DNA of 64,000 nt from Myotis daubentonii (lineage: Eukaryota > Chordata > Mammalia > Chiroptera > Vespertilionidae): assembly GCF_963259705.1 (NCBI RefSeq), contig NC_081844.1:106914671-106978670 (forward strand), read 5' to 3'. The notes beneath the pieces were generated by a model. The model searched no databases. It was not told where the DNA came from and was given only the letters and a program-made list of their open reading frames with translations. Shown in pieces: positions 1 to 10,306 of the stretch (within the stretch, counting starts at the first letter, position 1; the number at the start of each line of letters is the position of its first letter). A program made the translations under genes and the position numbers.

Positions 1-2532
1 ATGCGGCAAGAAGGGCCCTCCCCACCCCCACCTCACCCCGTCCCGGGGCAAGAATGCGAGATCCCCAGGGCTCCGCAGGGCCCGCGAGCACGGGCTGTCC
101 CGCACGCGGAGTCCCTGCTCAGGGTTTGCCGCGTGTTGTGTTAAAGGCACGTAACTAGTTGTGCCTTTTCCCCGGGGTCTTTCAAAGACGCCCTGAGATT
201 CCCACAGAGTGCACTGACGTCATCTAAACAGGAAAATGCCTTCTGCATGAGCCACGGGGAATTGAGTGGTTTGCAGGAACAGCCAAGAAGCCATCGTGTC
301 AACAAGATGGAGAGGTGAAGAGATTGCAGAGCCAGCAGCACCTCCTCCCTCCCCGCCCCCGCCCCCCCCCCCCCCGTTATCACGTGACAGAAGCAAGCCG
401 CTGGGGCGGGAGAGGCCTGGGCGGGAGTTGGGTTGACCAGATGACTGCACTGCTCTGGAGCAGGTCCCTGAACTGAGGTCACGGTGGGTTAGGTCTGTGG
501 GTGCCCCAGATACCAGCACTCCCACCTCACCCTGGGCCCTTCCTGTCCCACAGAAAAAAGTTATTCCAATCACTTTAGGTGACTTTTCTGTTACTCACAG
601 CCTAAACCATTCCTCATGGCTGAGCCGGGCTAGGCAACCTTCAGGACATGAATTCAGGGTTGGTCTTCCTCTGACCACGGTGCCTCCACTCCTTCTGGTT
701 GGAGTTCGGCTGGTGGACACTTGGAGAGCAGCGGGGTGAGCTCAGAAAGGCAGGGTCAGGGATTCCAGCTGTTACAGACCAGAGAGGAGGCCGGGAGGGT
801 CCCTGGGCCATACACTCATGGCCTTTTGGGGGAGGGGGTGTCTCAGAGAGCACCCGGGCTCTCCCCGCCACCCAGCACCTCCCGCTGGGTTCCCATCAGC
901 TGTCACATGACTCAGCAGTCCCTGAACGTTCTGTGCCTTGACAGATGGAGCTTCTTGGCAGTAAAGTTCTGATCGTCTCCTTTCCGCCCTTCTTTTTGGC
1001 TTATCTTTCGAGGCCCCCCTTGGTGACCTCATCCGCCAGGACCTCCTGGCCACCCCACGCCTCTCCACCCACCCGGGGCGCACGGCGCCTCCTGTTCAGT
1101 CATCTCGGTGCGTGTCAGCCCCCCCAGCTCCCTCATGCGGCGTCTGTCCCTGGGCACCAGGCGAGGCCCTCAGCACATGACACCCAGTTCCCTGCAGGCG
1201 TGTTTCTGTCACCCGCCAGGTGGGATTCTTGGAGGGCGGGACCCGTGGCTCTCGACCATTTACATTTCCCCTCCAGAGCCCTGCAGGGTGCGCGGGAGAC
1301 AGCAGTCGGCGCTGGGTGTTCAGGTCTCCTGCTTCTCAGCGTGTGGCTTCGGAACGCCCGATTGCTAGGAGGCGCCTAGGGGTCCGCGGTCAGACAGGGG
1401 AGGAGGGGGCCGCTGCACGGGCGTCTCAAAGCCTCGGCCGCATCGCGAGTCGCCACGAGGGAGGCTGAGTGCGCACGGTCTCTCCCGTGGGCCTGACCGC
1501 GAGCTCTTCCTCACGGAGAACCTTGAGGGACCAAGACACTGAGGAGTGCCTTTTGGAAAACCCTGCATCAGACCAGCCCTCGGGAAAGCGTAGTTCCGCG
1601 CCTCTCTTCACGTCTCGGAGCTGGTGGCAGGCATCCATCTGACCTAGATGGAGCGCCTTTGAAGGCGTGCCACGGCGACCAGACGCAAGGGCCGCGGACT
1701 GGGGCGGCAGAGGCAGCGGTTTGCAGGTCGGGAAGACCTGGGCTCGGATCCGGATTTTCCACTCGCTACCTGAGTCACCGCAGGCAAACACTCCGCCCTC
1801 GGGCTCGGCTTCCTCCCGGTGGGAATGTAGCAAGTAAGGCCTCTCCCGGGACGCCTCTCGCTCGTGTGTCCGGAGGGGCTGACACGTGACGGGGCTCAGT
1901 ACCTGGTTGCTATGGGAGCCAACAGGGCCCTCAGGACTCCCCGGGGAGGTGAGGAGAGATGCGGCCGACACTGGAGGCAAACACCGGAGAAGAGCGGACA
2001 GCCTGTGGCTCCAGACGCCCGTGGCCCATGGAGATACAGCGGGAGAGGCCCCCAGGGCGCGGAGGAACCCTCGGCCGGTATCACCAGGACAAGGGCCCGG
2101 TCCCCTCCTGCACCTGGGGTGATGCCTGAAACAGCAGCCCAACGTCCGTCGTCCTGGAGACACGCTTCCTCCGGTCCTGAGGCCTTTGTTCTGTGATGCC
2201 CCCGGAGTGGGCAGCCGGCAGCTGGACCTACATTCCTTCCTCCTCCCCGCCCCCCGCCCCGTCCCCAAGGTCTGGCCTCCGTCCATCTCTTTGCCTCTCC
2301 TTCCTCCACTCTCTCTGCCACCCTCCGCCTCAGCAACCCTGACCGGCTCTTCCCGGCCCCTCCAGGCTCCACACGCAGGGCTTTTGCCCTGTTCTTCTCT
2401 CTTGACCGGTTGGCCTCTTCCTCAGCTCTCGTCTCCGACTGGGCTACCTGAAGGGAAGCCTCCCTTTCCACACGGCCAGGCCCCGCCCCGCCCCACGCTA
2501 GTCCCTCAGACGCGTCCTCTCCTTTTCCTTCA
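1..2532. other. Intergenic, GC- and CpG-rich, no gene seen
   Basis: The reading frames here have no recognisable domain and overlap each other on both strands, as expected for GC-rich non-coding DNA. A C-run of about 15 lies at 362-375. CpG density rises around 1270-1500 and 1950-2120. No clear transposon copy was recognised. Confidence 0.6.
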
Positions 2533-2540
2533 CGCTAAAC

Positions 2541-2762
2541 CAGTGGTTCTCAACCTCGGCTGCACATGAGAATCACCTGGGAATCTTTTTAAAATCCTGA
2601 TTTCTGGGCCTCGCCCTCCGGAAATTCTGTTTCTCTGTTACTAATGTTGTGGCCCCAACCCATAACAAAGAAACAGAATTTCTGGAGGATGAGGCCCAGA
2701 AATCAGGATTTTAAAAAGATTCCCAGGTGATTCTCATGTGCGGCCAAGGTTGAGAACCACTG
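2541..2762. mobile_element. Non-autonomous hAT (Charlie-type) element, near-perfect palindrome
   Basis: The 222-bp element starts CAGTGGTTCTCAACC and ends GGTTGAGAACCACTG. It is flanked by a perfect 8-bp duplication CGCTAAAC (2533-2540 and 2763-2770), as expected for hAT insertion. Almost the whole element is two inverted arms of about 100 bp around a short centre near 2650. No transposase is encoded. The tips are like those of the MER5 group. Confidence 0.85.
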
Positions 2763-2812
2763 CGCTAAACACTCGTAGTGGTCTGTTCATAGGATTAAAA
2801 AGAAATAATGTC

Positions 2813-3021
2813 GCCCGGCCAGCATGGCTCAGTGGTTGCGTGTTGACCTATGAACCTGGAGGTCACAGTTTGATTCCTGGTCAAGGGCACATGCCCAGGT
2901 TGCAGGTTTGATGCCCAGTAGGGGCATGCAGGAGGCAGCAGTGATGCTCTCTCACCCTTGATGTTTCTATCTCTCCCTCTCCATTTCTCTCTGAAATAAA
3001 TAAAAATATATTAAAAAAAAT
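2813..3021 (+). mobile_element. Ves SINE (tRNA-derived)
   Basis: The head reads GGCTCAGTGGTTG (A box) and GTTTGATTCCTGG (B box), followed by the CTCTCCCTCTCCATTTCTCTCT body and an A-rich tail. A target duplication AAATAATGTC flanks it (2803-2812 and 3022-3031). It is nearly complete. Confidence 0.9.
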
Positions 3022-3689
3022 AAATAATGTCTACCTCCCATCCTCAAAGGCAAGTGTCATGAGTTTGCTTTGCTGACCACTGTGTCCCAGGGCCTGGGCG
3101 AGGCTGGGCACAGCGGCAGGTGCCTAGCGGCTCCTAGGTGAGCTGACTGTTGGACAATGTACTATCTAGACAGCAACTCTGGCTTATTTGGGGTATGGTG
3201 GGGGTGTCTACGGGCCCCACACTTTCTTGAATGGGATTGTCTCCTTGGTGGGCCTGGGAAGATGGGCTGGGGGGCTTGCCAAGGCTGCTGCTTAGAGGAG
3301 AGGCGGGCGTTTGAGTCCTGGTGTGTGGATGGCCAGGCACAGGGGCACTGCCCGGAGCCCATCTCCTAAGTGTTCCCCCTGGGGACTCCTCCTGGGAGAG
3401 TCTTCCAGCCCCAGCGGAGCATTTTCCGAATCCTCGACACATCCACTCCTGGGCCTCTGCCGGGGTCGGGAGGCCGCGTGGTTTCTGTTTTGCTGCAGCT
3501 GCTGGGAAGCCGCGGTTGAATTTACGGCCGCCTCTGAAAGCCGAGTGACAGCTCAGGGCTTGCAGTCTGCGTGCTCACCACACCCAGGGTTCGGGTCGCT
3601 GTCCTGCCCCCATTTTGCTCTTTGCTTTGTGTCCTGGCGCGCGGATGCAGCACCGTCAGCCACATCAAAGTCTTTCTGCAGGGATCCGG

Positions 3690-4075
3690 GCATTTTAAAA
3701 AAGGAGGTGAAATTTATGTCACATAAAATGAGCCATTTTAAGGGGCACAGCCCCGTGGCGTTGAGCGCACTGACAAGGCTGTGCGAGCGCCACCTCTGTC
3801 TAATCCCAAAGCACTTCCATCACCCCCCGGGAGCACCCCCAGCCCGTCAGCAGTCACTCCCGCCCCCCTCCAGTCCCTGGGAACCACCCACCTGCTTTCT
3901 GTGTCTGTGGGTTTGCCTAGTCTTGGACGTTTCATAGAAATGGAATCATATAACACGTGGCCACCGTGCCTGGCTTTTCCTCTGTGCGTGTTTTGCGGTT
4001 CACGCGTGTTGCAGCATGTATCCGTACTTCATCACTTCGTATGGCTCTGTGGTTTCACGGATTGATTTGAAATGT
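3690..4075 (-). mobile_element. Ancient L1 3'-end fragment
   Basis: The stretch resembles the 3' untranslated end of old mammalian L1 (L1M) in antisense: a block like AAATGAGCCATTTTAAGGGG, then a C-rich stretch and CTGGGAACCACCCACCTGCTTTCTGTG, then an AAATGGAATCATATAACA block. It is heavily mutated. Family assignment is from memory. Confidence 0.6.
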
Positions 4076-5379
4076 GGGTCCGCAGAGGCTGGGCACTTGG
4101 GCCCCTCTGACCTGTGAGAGCAGGGAAACTGCCGAGAACACAGTAGATTTCCACCCCGAGGGCCGTGTACTGGGGATGGTCCCGTGTTGCATCCCGGAGG
4201 TCCTGGGACCTGGGCACGAGCCCTTCTCTCCAGGGATATCCTCCCAGACTCGACGGAGGTGGCAGTCGGCCTTCAAGTGACCTTGGAGAGGTGCCCAGGC
4301 CAGAAAGAAAGCCTCTGACATAAGCGCCACGGTGCACGGCAGTGCGGAGGGCACTGCAATTAGTCCTGGGCCGTGAGTTATATTGACTTGGGCTGGGGGT
4401 CTGGCCGGTCCGTTCTGCCCCTCTGGGGGCACATCCCTGGTTGGGCAGGTGGGAAGCCGGGCGGAAAGGCTGGCGAGAGGTGTGGTCGGATGCTCAGTGC
4501 GGAGGTGCTCCATCCAGGCCGGAGCGGAGCTGAGTGGGATAAACGGGAAGGCAGGGGGTCTCAGCTTCTTAAAGGGAACTGAGAGCCAATACAATGGGCT
4601 CAGCTTGTGTTGAGGGGCCCCCTGATGTGTGGATCGATTACTGACATGAGCTACGATCAGAGAGAGGACAGGGGACCGAGCTAGAGGACAAGGACTGCGC
4701 AGCACTGCAGGCCCCACCTCCCCTCCTCTGTGGCGGCCATCGAGGCTCTGGTCTTCTGCATCTCCAGCCACATGCCATGTGTTTTGGGCGCTTGGAGGAC
4801 GCTCGGGGCGAAGACGAAGCCGGGCATGTTCCGTCTCCAGTTCTGACCCCTGGGGTGCCTTCCCCCCTGACCTCACTGTACGGTGGGGGCGATGGCGTGC
4901 TCGCCTCGAAGGACTTCGGGCAGATTCCACTGCCGATGCGGGCGAGACACCTGGCGTTGTTGACGGCGGCCCTGGAAAGCGTGCGCCCTTCCTCCTTTTC
5001 CCTCTTCCGACTGTTCCAGAACAAAACGGATCGCAGTGAGCACAGCTGTCAGCGACGCGATGCCACGCCCCAGGGTGGGGTGGGGGGGTGAGAGAGGCAA
5101 AGGGCCAGGACACGTGAAGGCCTTGCAATGAAGACTTCACGTTGCAAGAGACAAGATAAATCCATGGGAGAGGCCATTTCAGAATAGCCCCCGGCAGCGC
5201 CTAGCACATGTGAGGCGGGTGCCCTGTCCCCTGCCGAAGGTGGCCTCTCGGGCGCCTCCTCTCTCCTCCGCAGAGCTCTCCGCCTCAGCACCCACACGCC
5301 ACGTCACAGCGATCTCTTTGTGGGCTGGGCCTCCCTCCCCCAGCCTCCCGGGAAAACTGCTGCATGTTAAGTCTCTTCT
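4076..5379. other. Intergenic, no gene seen
   Basis: Mostly unique GC-rich DNA. The 361-codon minus frame at 4055-5140 has biased, low-information composition and no domain I recognise. It is overlapped by other open frames, so I do not call it a gene. Confidence 0.55.
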
Positions 5380-5575
5380 TGACACTCTAAGTGAGCATTT
5401 AGGTGCACTTACCATGTCCGAGGGCCGGTGCTAAGCTCTTTGCTGACTATCTTTTTTTTTGCATTAAAATGACCCTCCGAAGCAGGTTATTGTATTATCC
5501 CCAACTAACAGAAGGGAGGTGTGAGGCTCAGAGGGCACTATACGTGGCGAAGGTTACCAGTGGCAGGGCTGACCT
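5380..5575 (-). mobile_element. MIR SINE fossil
   Basis: The order of blocks matches MIR in antisense: a GAGCATTTAGGTGCACTTACCATG-like start, a GTTATTGTATTATCCCCAACTAA block (normally TATTATCCCCATTTTACAGA), then GTGAGGCTCAGAGGG and a CAGTGGCAGGGCTGACC-like end. Edges are approximate. Confidence 0.6.
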
Positions 5576-6121
5576 CTGACCCCGGCAGCGGGACTTCAGA
5601 GTCCCTGCGTGGAACCCCAGACCCACTGGCTTGTGGCCGGCCACTCTCACTCCCTGTGAGCGGGGTGAGCGGGGGATGCAGGGGTCCGTGCGGGCCTGGC
5701 GGCTGCTGAGGGACCCTCCAGGGGACGCTGGGACATCGCTGGCGCATCTGCCCCGAAGGCCGGTGGGGGCATGGAACCCGCAGCTCCCTGGGAAGCAAGC
5801 TGTCCTGGCCATGAGGGAAGCGGGAGTGGGAAGAGCGAGGAGGGTCCCGTCCACAGCAGGCAGGACCCGGCGAGGCGCCTGCTGCCTCACCCGAGCCGGC
5901 GAGCCCGGCTGTGCAGCGCAGCAGCTCCGGGGGGCGTGGCAGGGAGCAGGAGCAGGTGCTGGGGTGAGGTCATCCCCCGGAGCCACTCCTGGCCCTGGAG
6001 GCGGCTCAGCCACGGGGCAGCTGGGCCTGAGAAGGCGGCTTTCCTCGCTGGGCTGCGGGCCTCTTCCCGGCACAGCAAGGGCAGGAGCAGCAGCTCCCTG
6101 GGGGCTATCCCAGGACTAGAG
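5576..6121. other. Intergenic, GC-rich flank of the pentamer array
   Basis: No gene or transposon was recognised. The long frames across this stretch run on into the C/G array and are products of its composition. Confidence 0.55.
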
Positions 6122-6643
6122 CGGGGCCCGCCCCGCGCCCCCGCCCCGCCCCGCCCCGCGCCCCCGCCCCGCCCCGCCCCGCCCCGCCCCGCCCCGCGCC
6201 CCGCGCCCCCGCCCCGCGCCCCCGCCCCCGCCCCGCGCCCCGCGCCCCCGCCCCGCGCCCCCGCCCCGCACCGCCCCGCGCCGCCCCGCGCCCCCGCACC
6301 GCCCCGCCCCGCGCCCCCGCCCCGCCCCGCCCCGCCCCGCACCCCCGCCCCGCGCCCCCGCCCCGCCCCGCCCCGCGCCCCCGCCCCGCGCCCCCGCCCC
6401 GCGCCCCCGCCCCGCGCCCCCGCCCCGCCCCGCCCCGCCCCGCACCGCGCCCCCGCCCCGCACCGCCCCGCACCGCCCCGCGCCCCCGCCCCGACCCGCA
6501 CCGCGCCCCGCGCCCCCGCCCCGCCCCGCCCCGCCCCGCGCCCCCGCCCCGCGCCCCCGCCCCGCACCGCGCCCCGCGCCCCCCGCACCGCCCCGCCCCG
6601 CCCCGCGCCCCCGCCCCGCCCCGCCCCGCCCCGCCCCGCCCCG
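6122..6643. repeat. C/G-only pentamer array (CCCCG/CGCCCC)
   Basis: About 520 bp made of CCCCG, CGCCC and CCGCACC-type words with no T on the plus strand and only rare A. The minus strand is long runs of GGGGC, which can form many G-quadruplexes. Frames on both strands across it encode Ala/Pro/Arg or Gly/Ala/Arg repeats and are not credible proteins. Confidence 0.95.
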
Positions 6644-6736
6644 GAGGTGGGAACTTTGCTCTCGTTGTTACTAACAGCATGAGTGTGGCTGTTAGTATTA
6701 GTGTAAACCTAGGTTTCCTTCCGCTTGACAGTTCCT

Positions 6737-6922
6737 GCCCGGCCGGCGTGGCTCAGTGGTTGAGCATCGACCTATGAACCAGGAGGTCACGGTTCGATTC
6801 CTGGTCAGGGCACAGGCCCAGGTTGCGGGCTCCATCCCCAGTGCGGGGCATCGATCAATGATGCTCTCATTGATTTTCTCTCTCTCCTTCTCTCTCTCTG
6901 TTCTTCCCTAAAATAACAATAA
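6737..6922 (+). mobile_element. Ves SINE
   Basis: The head GGCGTGGCTCAGTGGTTGAG and B box GGTTCGATTCCTGGTCAGGG are well kept. The CT-rich body and a short AATAACAATAAAG tail follow. The copy looks fairly young. Confidence 0.9.
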
Positions 6923-6975
6923 AGAGTGCCCACCTCTTTGGTTAAAGCTTTGGAATCAGCCTTGGAAGGGAGGGG

Positions 6976-6977
<2 letters not shown>

Positions 6978-7007
<30 letters not shown>
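6978..7007. repeat. (TG)n microsatellite
   Basis: An uninterrupted run of about 14 TG dinucleotides. It sits about 55 bp after the Ves SINE tail. Confidence 0.95.
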
Positions 7008-7010
<3 letters not shown>

Positions 7011-9179
7011 GGAGCTCAGACACGCAGGGAACATGATAGCTGTCAGGGCAGGTGTGTACCAGGTGCTGCGAGGGCACAAAGGAGGGATTGTCCAGGCTGT
7101 GGAGGAGCAGAGAGGCTCTCAGAGCACGTGCCGTCGGCATCGCTCCTGGCAGAGGAGAGCACGCCAGCGGGGGAGGGAGAGAGGCGCGGAGGGACGCAGT
7201 CTTGGCAGCACTCGCCCTGTCCGAGGACCAAGTTCAGAAGGCGCTGTGGCAGGGAGCGTAGCGGGCATGCGGCTGTAAAGGGGGGCTCCCTCCCGATCCA
7301 GCCCCAGGCAGGGTCCCCCCGACACTCTGCCATGGTTGGCCTATCCTCCACCCTTCCCGCCACGCCATGTTCACACAGCCACGTGTTCCCATCCGTGTGT
7401 CTCCCCCAAGCACAGGGAAGGAGGAGCCCACAGGGGCCCGGGCGGGAAGGCGCCAGAAGCAGAAAGGACCCGGGGAGGGAGCTGAGGAGGCGAGGCTCTC
7501 GAGATGCCAGACTGGCAGGGCCTCCTCCGCAGCCTCCCTGGGTGACTCGGGCAGCGCGCCCTGGGAATCCGGGCGGAGCGCGCTCTTGGTGAGGCACGCG
7601 TGGTCTGGGACGTCTCAGCGTTCCCCTCGGAGGCGTCCCGTGTGCTGCCCGTCCCAGCGAGGCCCCCGGGGCCCCCATCGCCTCTGACTTGTTTTCCCAA
7701 AAGTGCGGCTGGACTTGCTCAGTGGCATCTGCACTGTCTCACCGGCCGCCCCGCCCGGCCATCTGTTCCCAGTCTGTCAGGCAGCTGGCAGGAGAAGGGA
7801 ACGCCGTGTGACCATGGAGCGCCAACATCCGCCGCCTCCAGCGAGGACCCGGGGCCTTGACCTCGCCCACCCTCACAACCACAGCAGCCATGACACCAGC
7901 GATGATCGGGGCGTTTATTAGGGACCAGGCGCTGCGCGGCCCCCTCATTCAGCCTCCGTGACACCCTGCAGGGCGGGGATCCTGCTTTCTGACGACGATG
8001 ACATGGATGGAAATTGCTGCTTTTGACTGTGCCCGTGCTCGCTGCTGGAACCCCGTGACACCTCTCTGTCCCTCAGCCCTGTACCCCGAGCGTCCTTCCG
8101 TATCAGCACCTACATGCTGTTCCTGAAACCTGTGTGCTGCGGCATTCTGGGAATATCTCAACCCAGCGTCTGAGGCCGAAAATAAGCAGTGACCTGTCGG
8201 GGGATGTTGTGGGAGGGGCGGGGGGGGGGCGTGAGTGAGTGGCCGGGACAGAGATGAGCAGGGCGACCTGCTGGCTGGTCTGTTGCACTGACGGCCCCTG
8301 GTCAGTTTCACCTGCGTCCCATGGGACAGGGGGCCTTATCCACAGCGTCACTCCCTCAAGCCACGCGCAGCCAACGCCCTTGTCCGCGCATCTCGGCGCT
8401 CTGTCCTGCAGAGGGTGTGGTGGGTTTGAAATTGGCTGGATTTCATAAATGATGGGGAAGGAGCGCCCTTCCCGGGGTGGCCGCGGGAGAGGCAGCCCCC
8501 GCCGGCTGGCCCGCCTTCCAGGGCGTCGGGGGAGGCTGTCCAGCTGCGAGGACCTTCCTGGGAGGAGGCCTCGGCACTGACGTGCTCCTTCAGTTAAAGC
8601 GTCAGCAGTGCGACCTGCCGCCCCCTGCCCTGCCCGCCACGGCTTCCTCCCAAGCAGCCTTGCAGCCGATGTAAGAATGTGGCAACAAATGCCACAGAGA
8701 TTTAAAAAAAAAAAAAACAAGTGAGAAAAGCCTGGAAACAATTACTACTCAACCTTCCTGTGGATTCGCTGTGAGGAGATGCTTAGAGACGTAGGCTGTG
8801 CTAGTTCTGTCCTCGTCCTGGGGATGGCGGGTGAGACGGGGCCCTCCGCCCCTTGCGGAGCTCACTGTCTGGGGAGGGGAGAGGAGTTCGTACTGGGGTC
8901 TCCCAAGCTGCCCAGGGGCCTGTTGCATCAGAATCATCTAGAAGCTTTTCAAAAACACGGCCCAGGAGCCCAGCCCAGGCTTCCTGCGTGGGTACGTGAT
9001 GCGGCCGTTGTGTGATGTAGAGGCAGCAGACCTCTGTGGACTCAGGGCCAGACCTGGCATTTTGTGTGGCCTATATAGTCAGGGCTTGCACATTAAAAAA
9101 AAAAAAATTAAGTTAGTTTCCAGCCTCTAAAAATCAGGAAATCTCTCATTAAAACCCGGATTCCATTTCTTTGAAAAAT
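7008..9179. other. Intergenic, no gene seen
   Basis: GC-rich DNA with many short overlapping frames and no recognisable domain. Weak MIR-like text lies around 7905-8000 and weak MER5-like text around 8895-9010. An A-run of 14 at about 8703-8716 follows a short stem-loop with arms TGTGGCA/TGCCACA. Confidence 0.5.
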
Positions 9180-9621
9180 CCTAACACTTGGCCTTTTTTT
9201 TTTTTTAATGTATATACAGTAACCATTTTAATCTTTTTTTTTTTTAAGTGTACAGTTCAGTGGCATTAAGTGCATTCACATTGTGAGCAGGATACGTTTG
9301 ACCAGGTAGTTGAAACATAGAAATGCTATTTGGATCCATTTTTAAGGAGTTGAATTTTAGAACTGTATTACCCCCCAAAAATTAAAATCTTGAGATCTTG
9401 ATAAACACAAAGAAATTGATGTATCTTCGTAGCTTTGCCTTTTGGAAATCACTTTGAGACCTTTGACCCAAATTGTCTTATGGAAGAGCTGTAAAAATTA
9501 TAGGGTTTCTTTCATAATGAAGGCTACAGCTAGGAGGATTATAACCATTTTTAATGAAGTTTTTTTTTTATAATATGTTTCTATTGATTTCAGAGAGGGA
9601 GAGCCTAACACTTGGCCTTTT
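9180..9621 (-). mobile_element. Retroposed segment: Ves SINE 3' end joined to L1-like tail, with target duplication
   Basis: CCTAACACTTGGCCTTTT occurs at 9180-9197 and again at 9604-9621, an 18-bp target duplication. Between them, read on the minus strand, the insert starts with the 3' end of a Ves SINE (CTCTCTGAAATCAATAGAAA, then an A-run), continues for about 350 bp, and ends in an old L1-like block (GAACTGTACACTTAAAAA) and a long poly(A). The minus-strand junction TTG|AAAA suits the L1 endonuclease. The parts moved together in one event. Confidence 0.75.
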
Positions 9622-9807
9622 CAATGGGGCTTCCATTCTCCAGTTTTCCACACTCCCCAGTGCTCCCTAGTGTCTGTCTCTTCACATCGCCAGTGGCCAT
9701 GTCGTTGGACCAACACTGCTCTTTCTGTTTCGGTAGAACTAAAGGAAAAGGAAATTGTGGTCCTTTCAACTATATCAAAAGTTGAACAGTGTAGGAAAGA
9801 CCAAGAA

Positions 9808-9810
9808 GCG

Positions 9811-9850
<40 letters not shown>
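9808..9850. repeat. (GT)n microsatellite
   Basis: A run of TG/GT dinucleotides of about 40 bp, with one GTGC interruption near the start. Confidence 0.95.
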
Positions 9851-9851
<1 letters not shown>

Positions 9852-10089
9852 AATGAGAGAGAGCAGATTTCCGTATGGAAGTGTGCAATAGTCTCATCAA
9901 ATGTGTCGAAAGACGATGAGCCCCGCCCATTTCCCTGCTTTATGCTCCCAGCCCGACCCCTGACCCCCGTGCACCAGCACCCAGGACACTGGAGGGGGGC
10001 CAGGAGCCTGGGATCCTCCAGCCTCTTGGCCATTAGCCCCCGCTGTCCCGGCGGACACGGTAGGTGCTTACCTCTGGCCTCCAGTGAAT

Positions 10090-10266
10090 CAGTGGTTCTC
10101 AACTGGGGGGTTTGCTCCGTGTCCCAAGGGACCTTCATGTCTGGAGCTCTTTCTCAGCGTCACCATCGGAGGGAAGCGCTGCCGCCGGCGTCTGGGCAAA
10201 GGCCAGGGATGCTGCTGAACGGACCGGAGGGAATCGTCTTGCCCAAATGTCCGCAGTGTTGGGGGG
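10090..10266 (+). mobile_element. MER20-like hAT-Charlie fossil
   Basis: It starts CAGTGGTTCTCAACTGGGGG and keeps the MER20 order: a GTGTCCCAAGGGACCTTCATG block, TGTCTGGAG, and GGCCAGGGATGCTGCTGAAC. The right inverted end is lost or degraded. Confidence 0.75.
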
Positions 10267-10267
10267 A

Positions 10268-10306
10268 GGGTGTTCCCGTCCGTCCGTGTCCGTCCGTCCG
10301 TGGGAG
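10268..10306. repeat. (GTCC)n short tandem repeat
   Basis: A short run of GTCC/CCGT tetramers with one interruption, directly after the MER20 copy. Confidence 0.8.

Noticed and set aside
1426..2286. 286-codon minus frame
   Set aside because: Low-information composition, no known motif, and overlapped by several other frames.
4055..5140. 361-codon minus frame
   Set aside because: No domain, no splice pattern, competing frames on both strands, and composition typical of GC-rich non-coding DNA. A protein search with a strong hit would change this.
5771..6682. 303-codon Pro/Ala/Arg-rich plus frame and Gly/Arg-rich minus frames
   Set aside because: They are translations of the C/G pentamer array and carry no other information.
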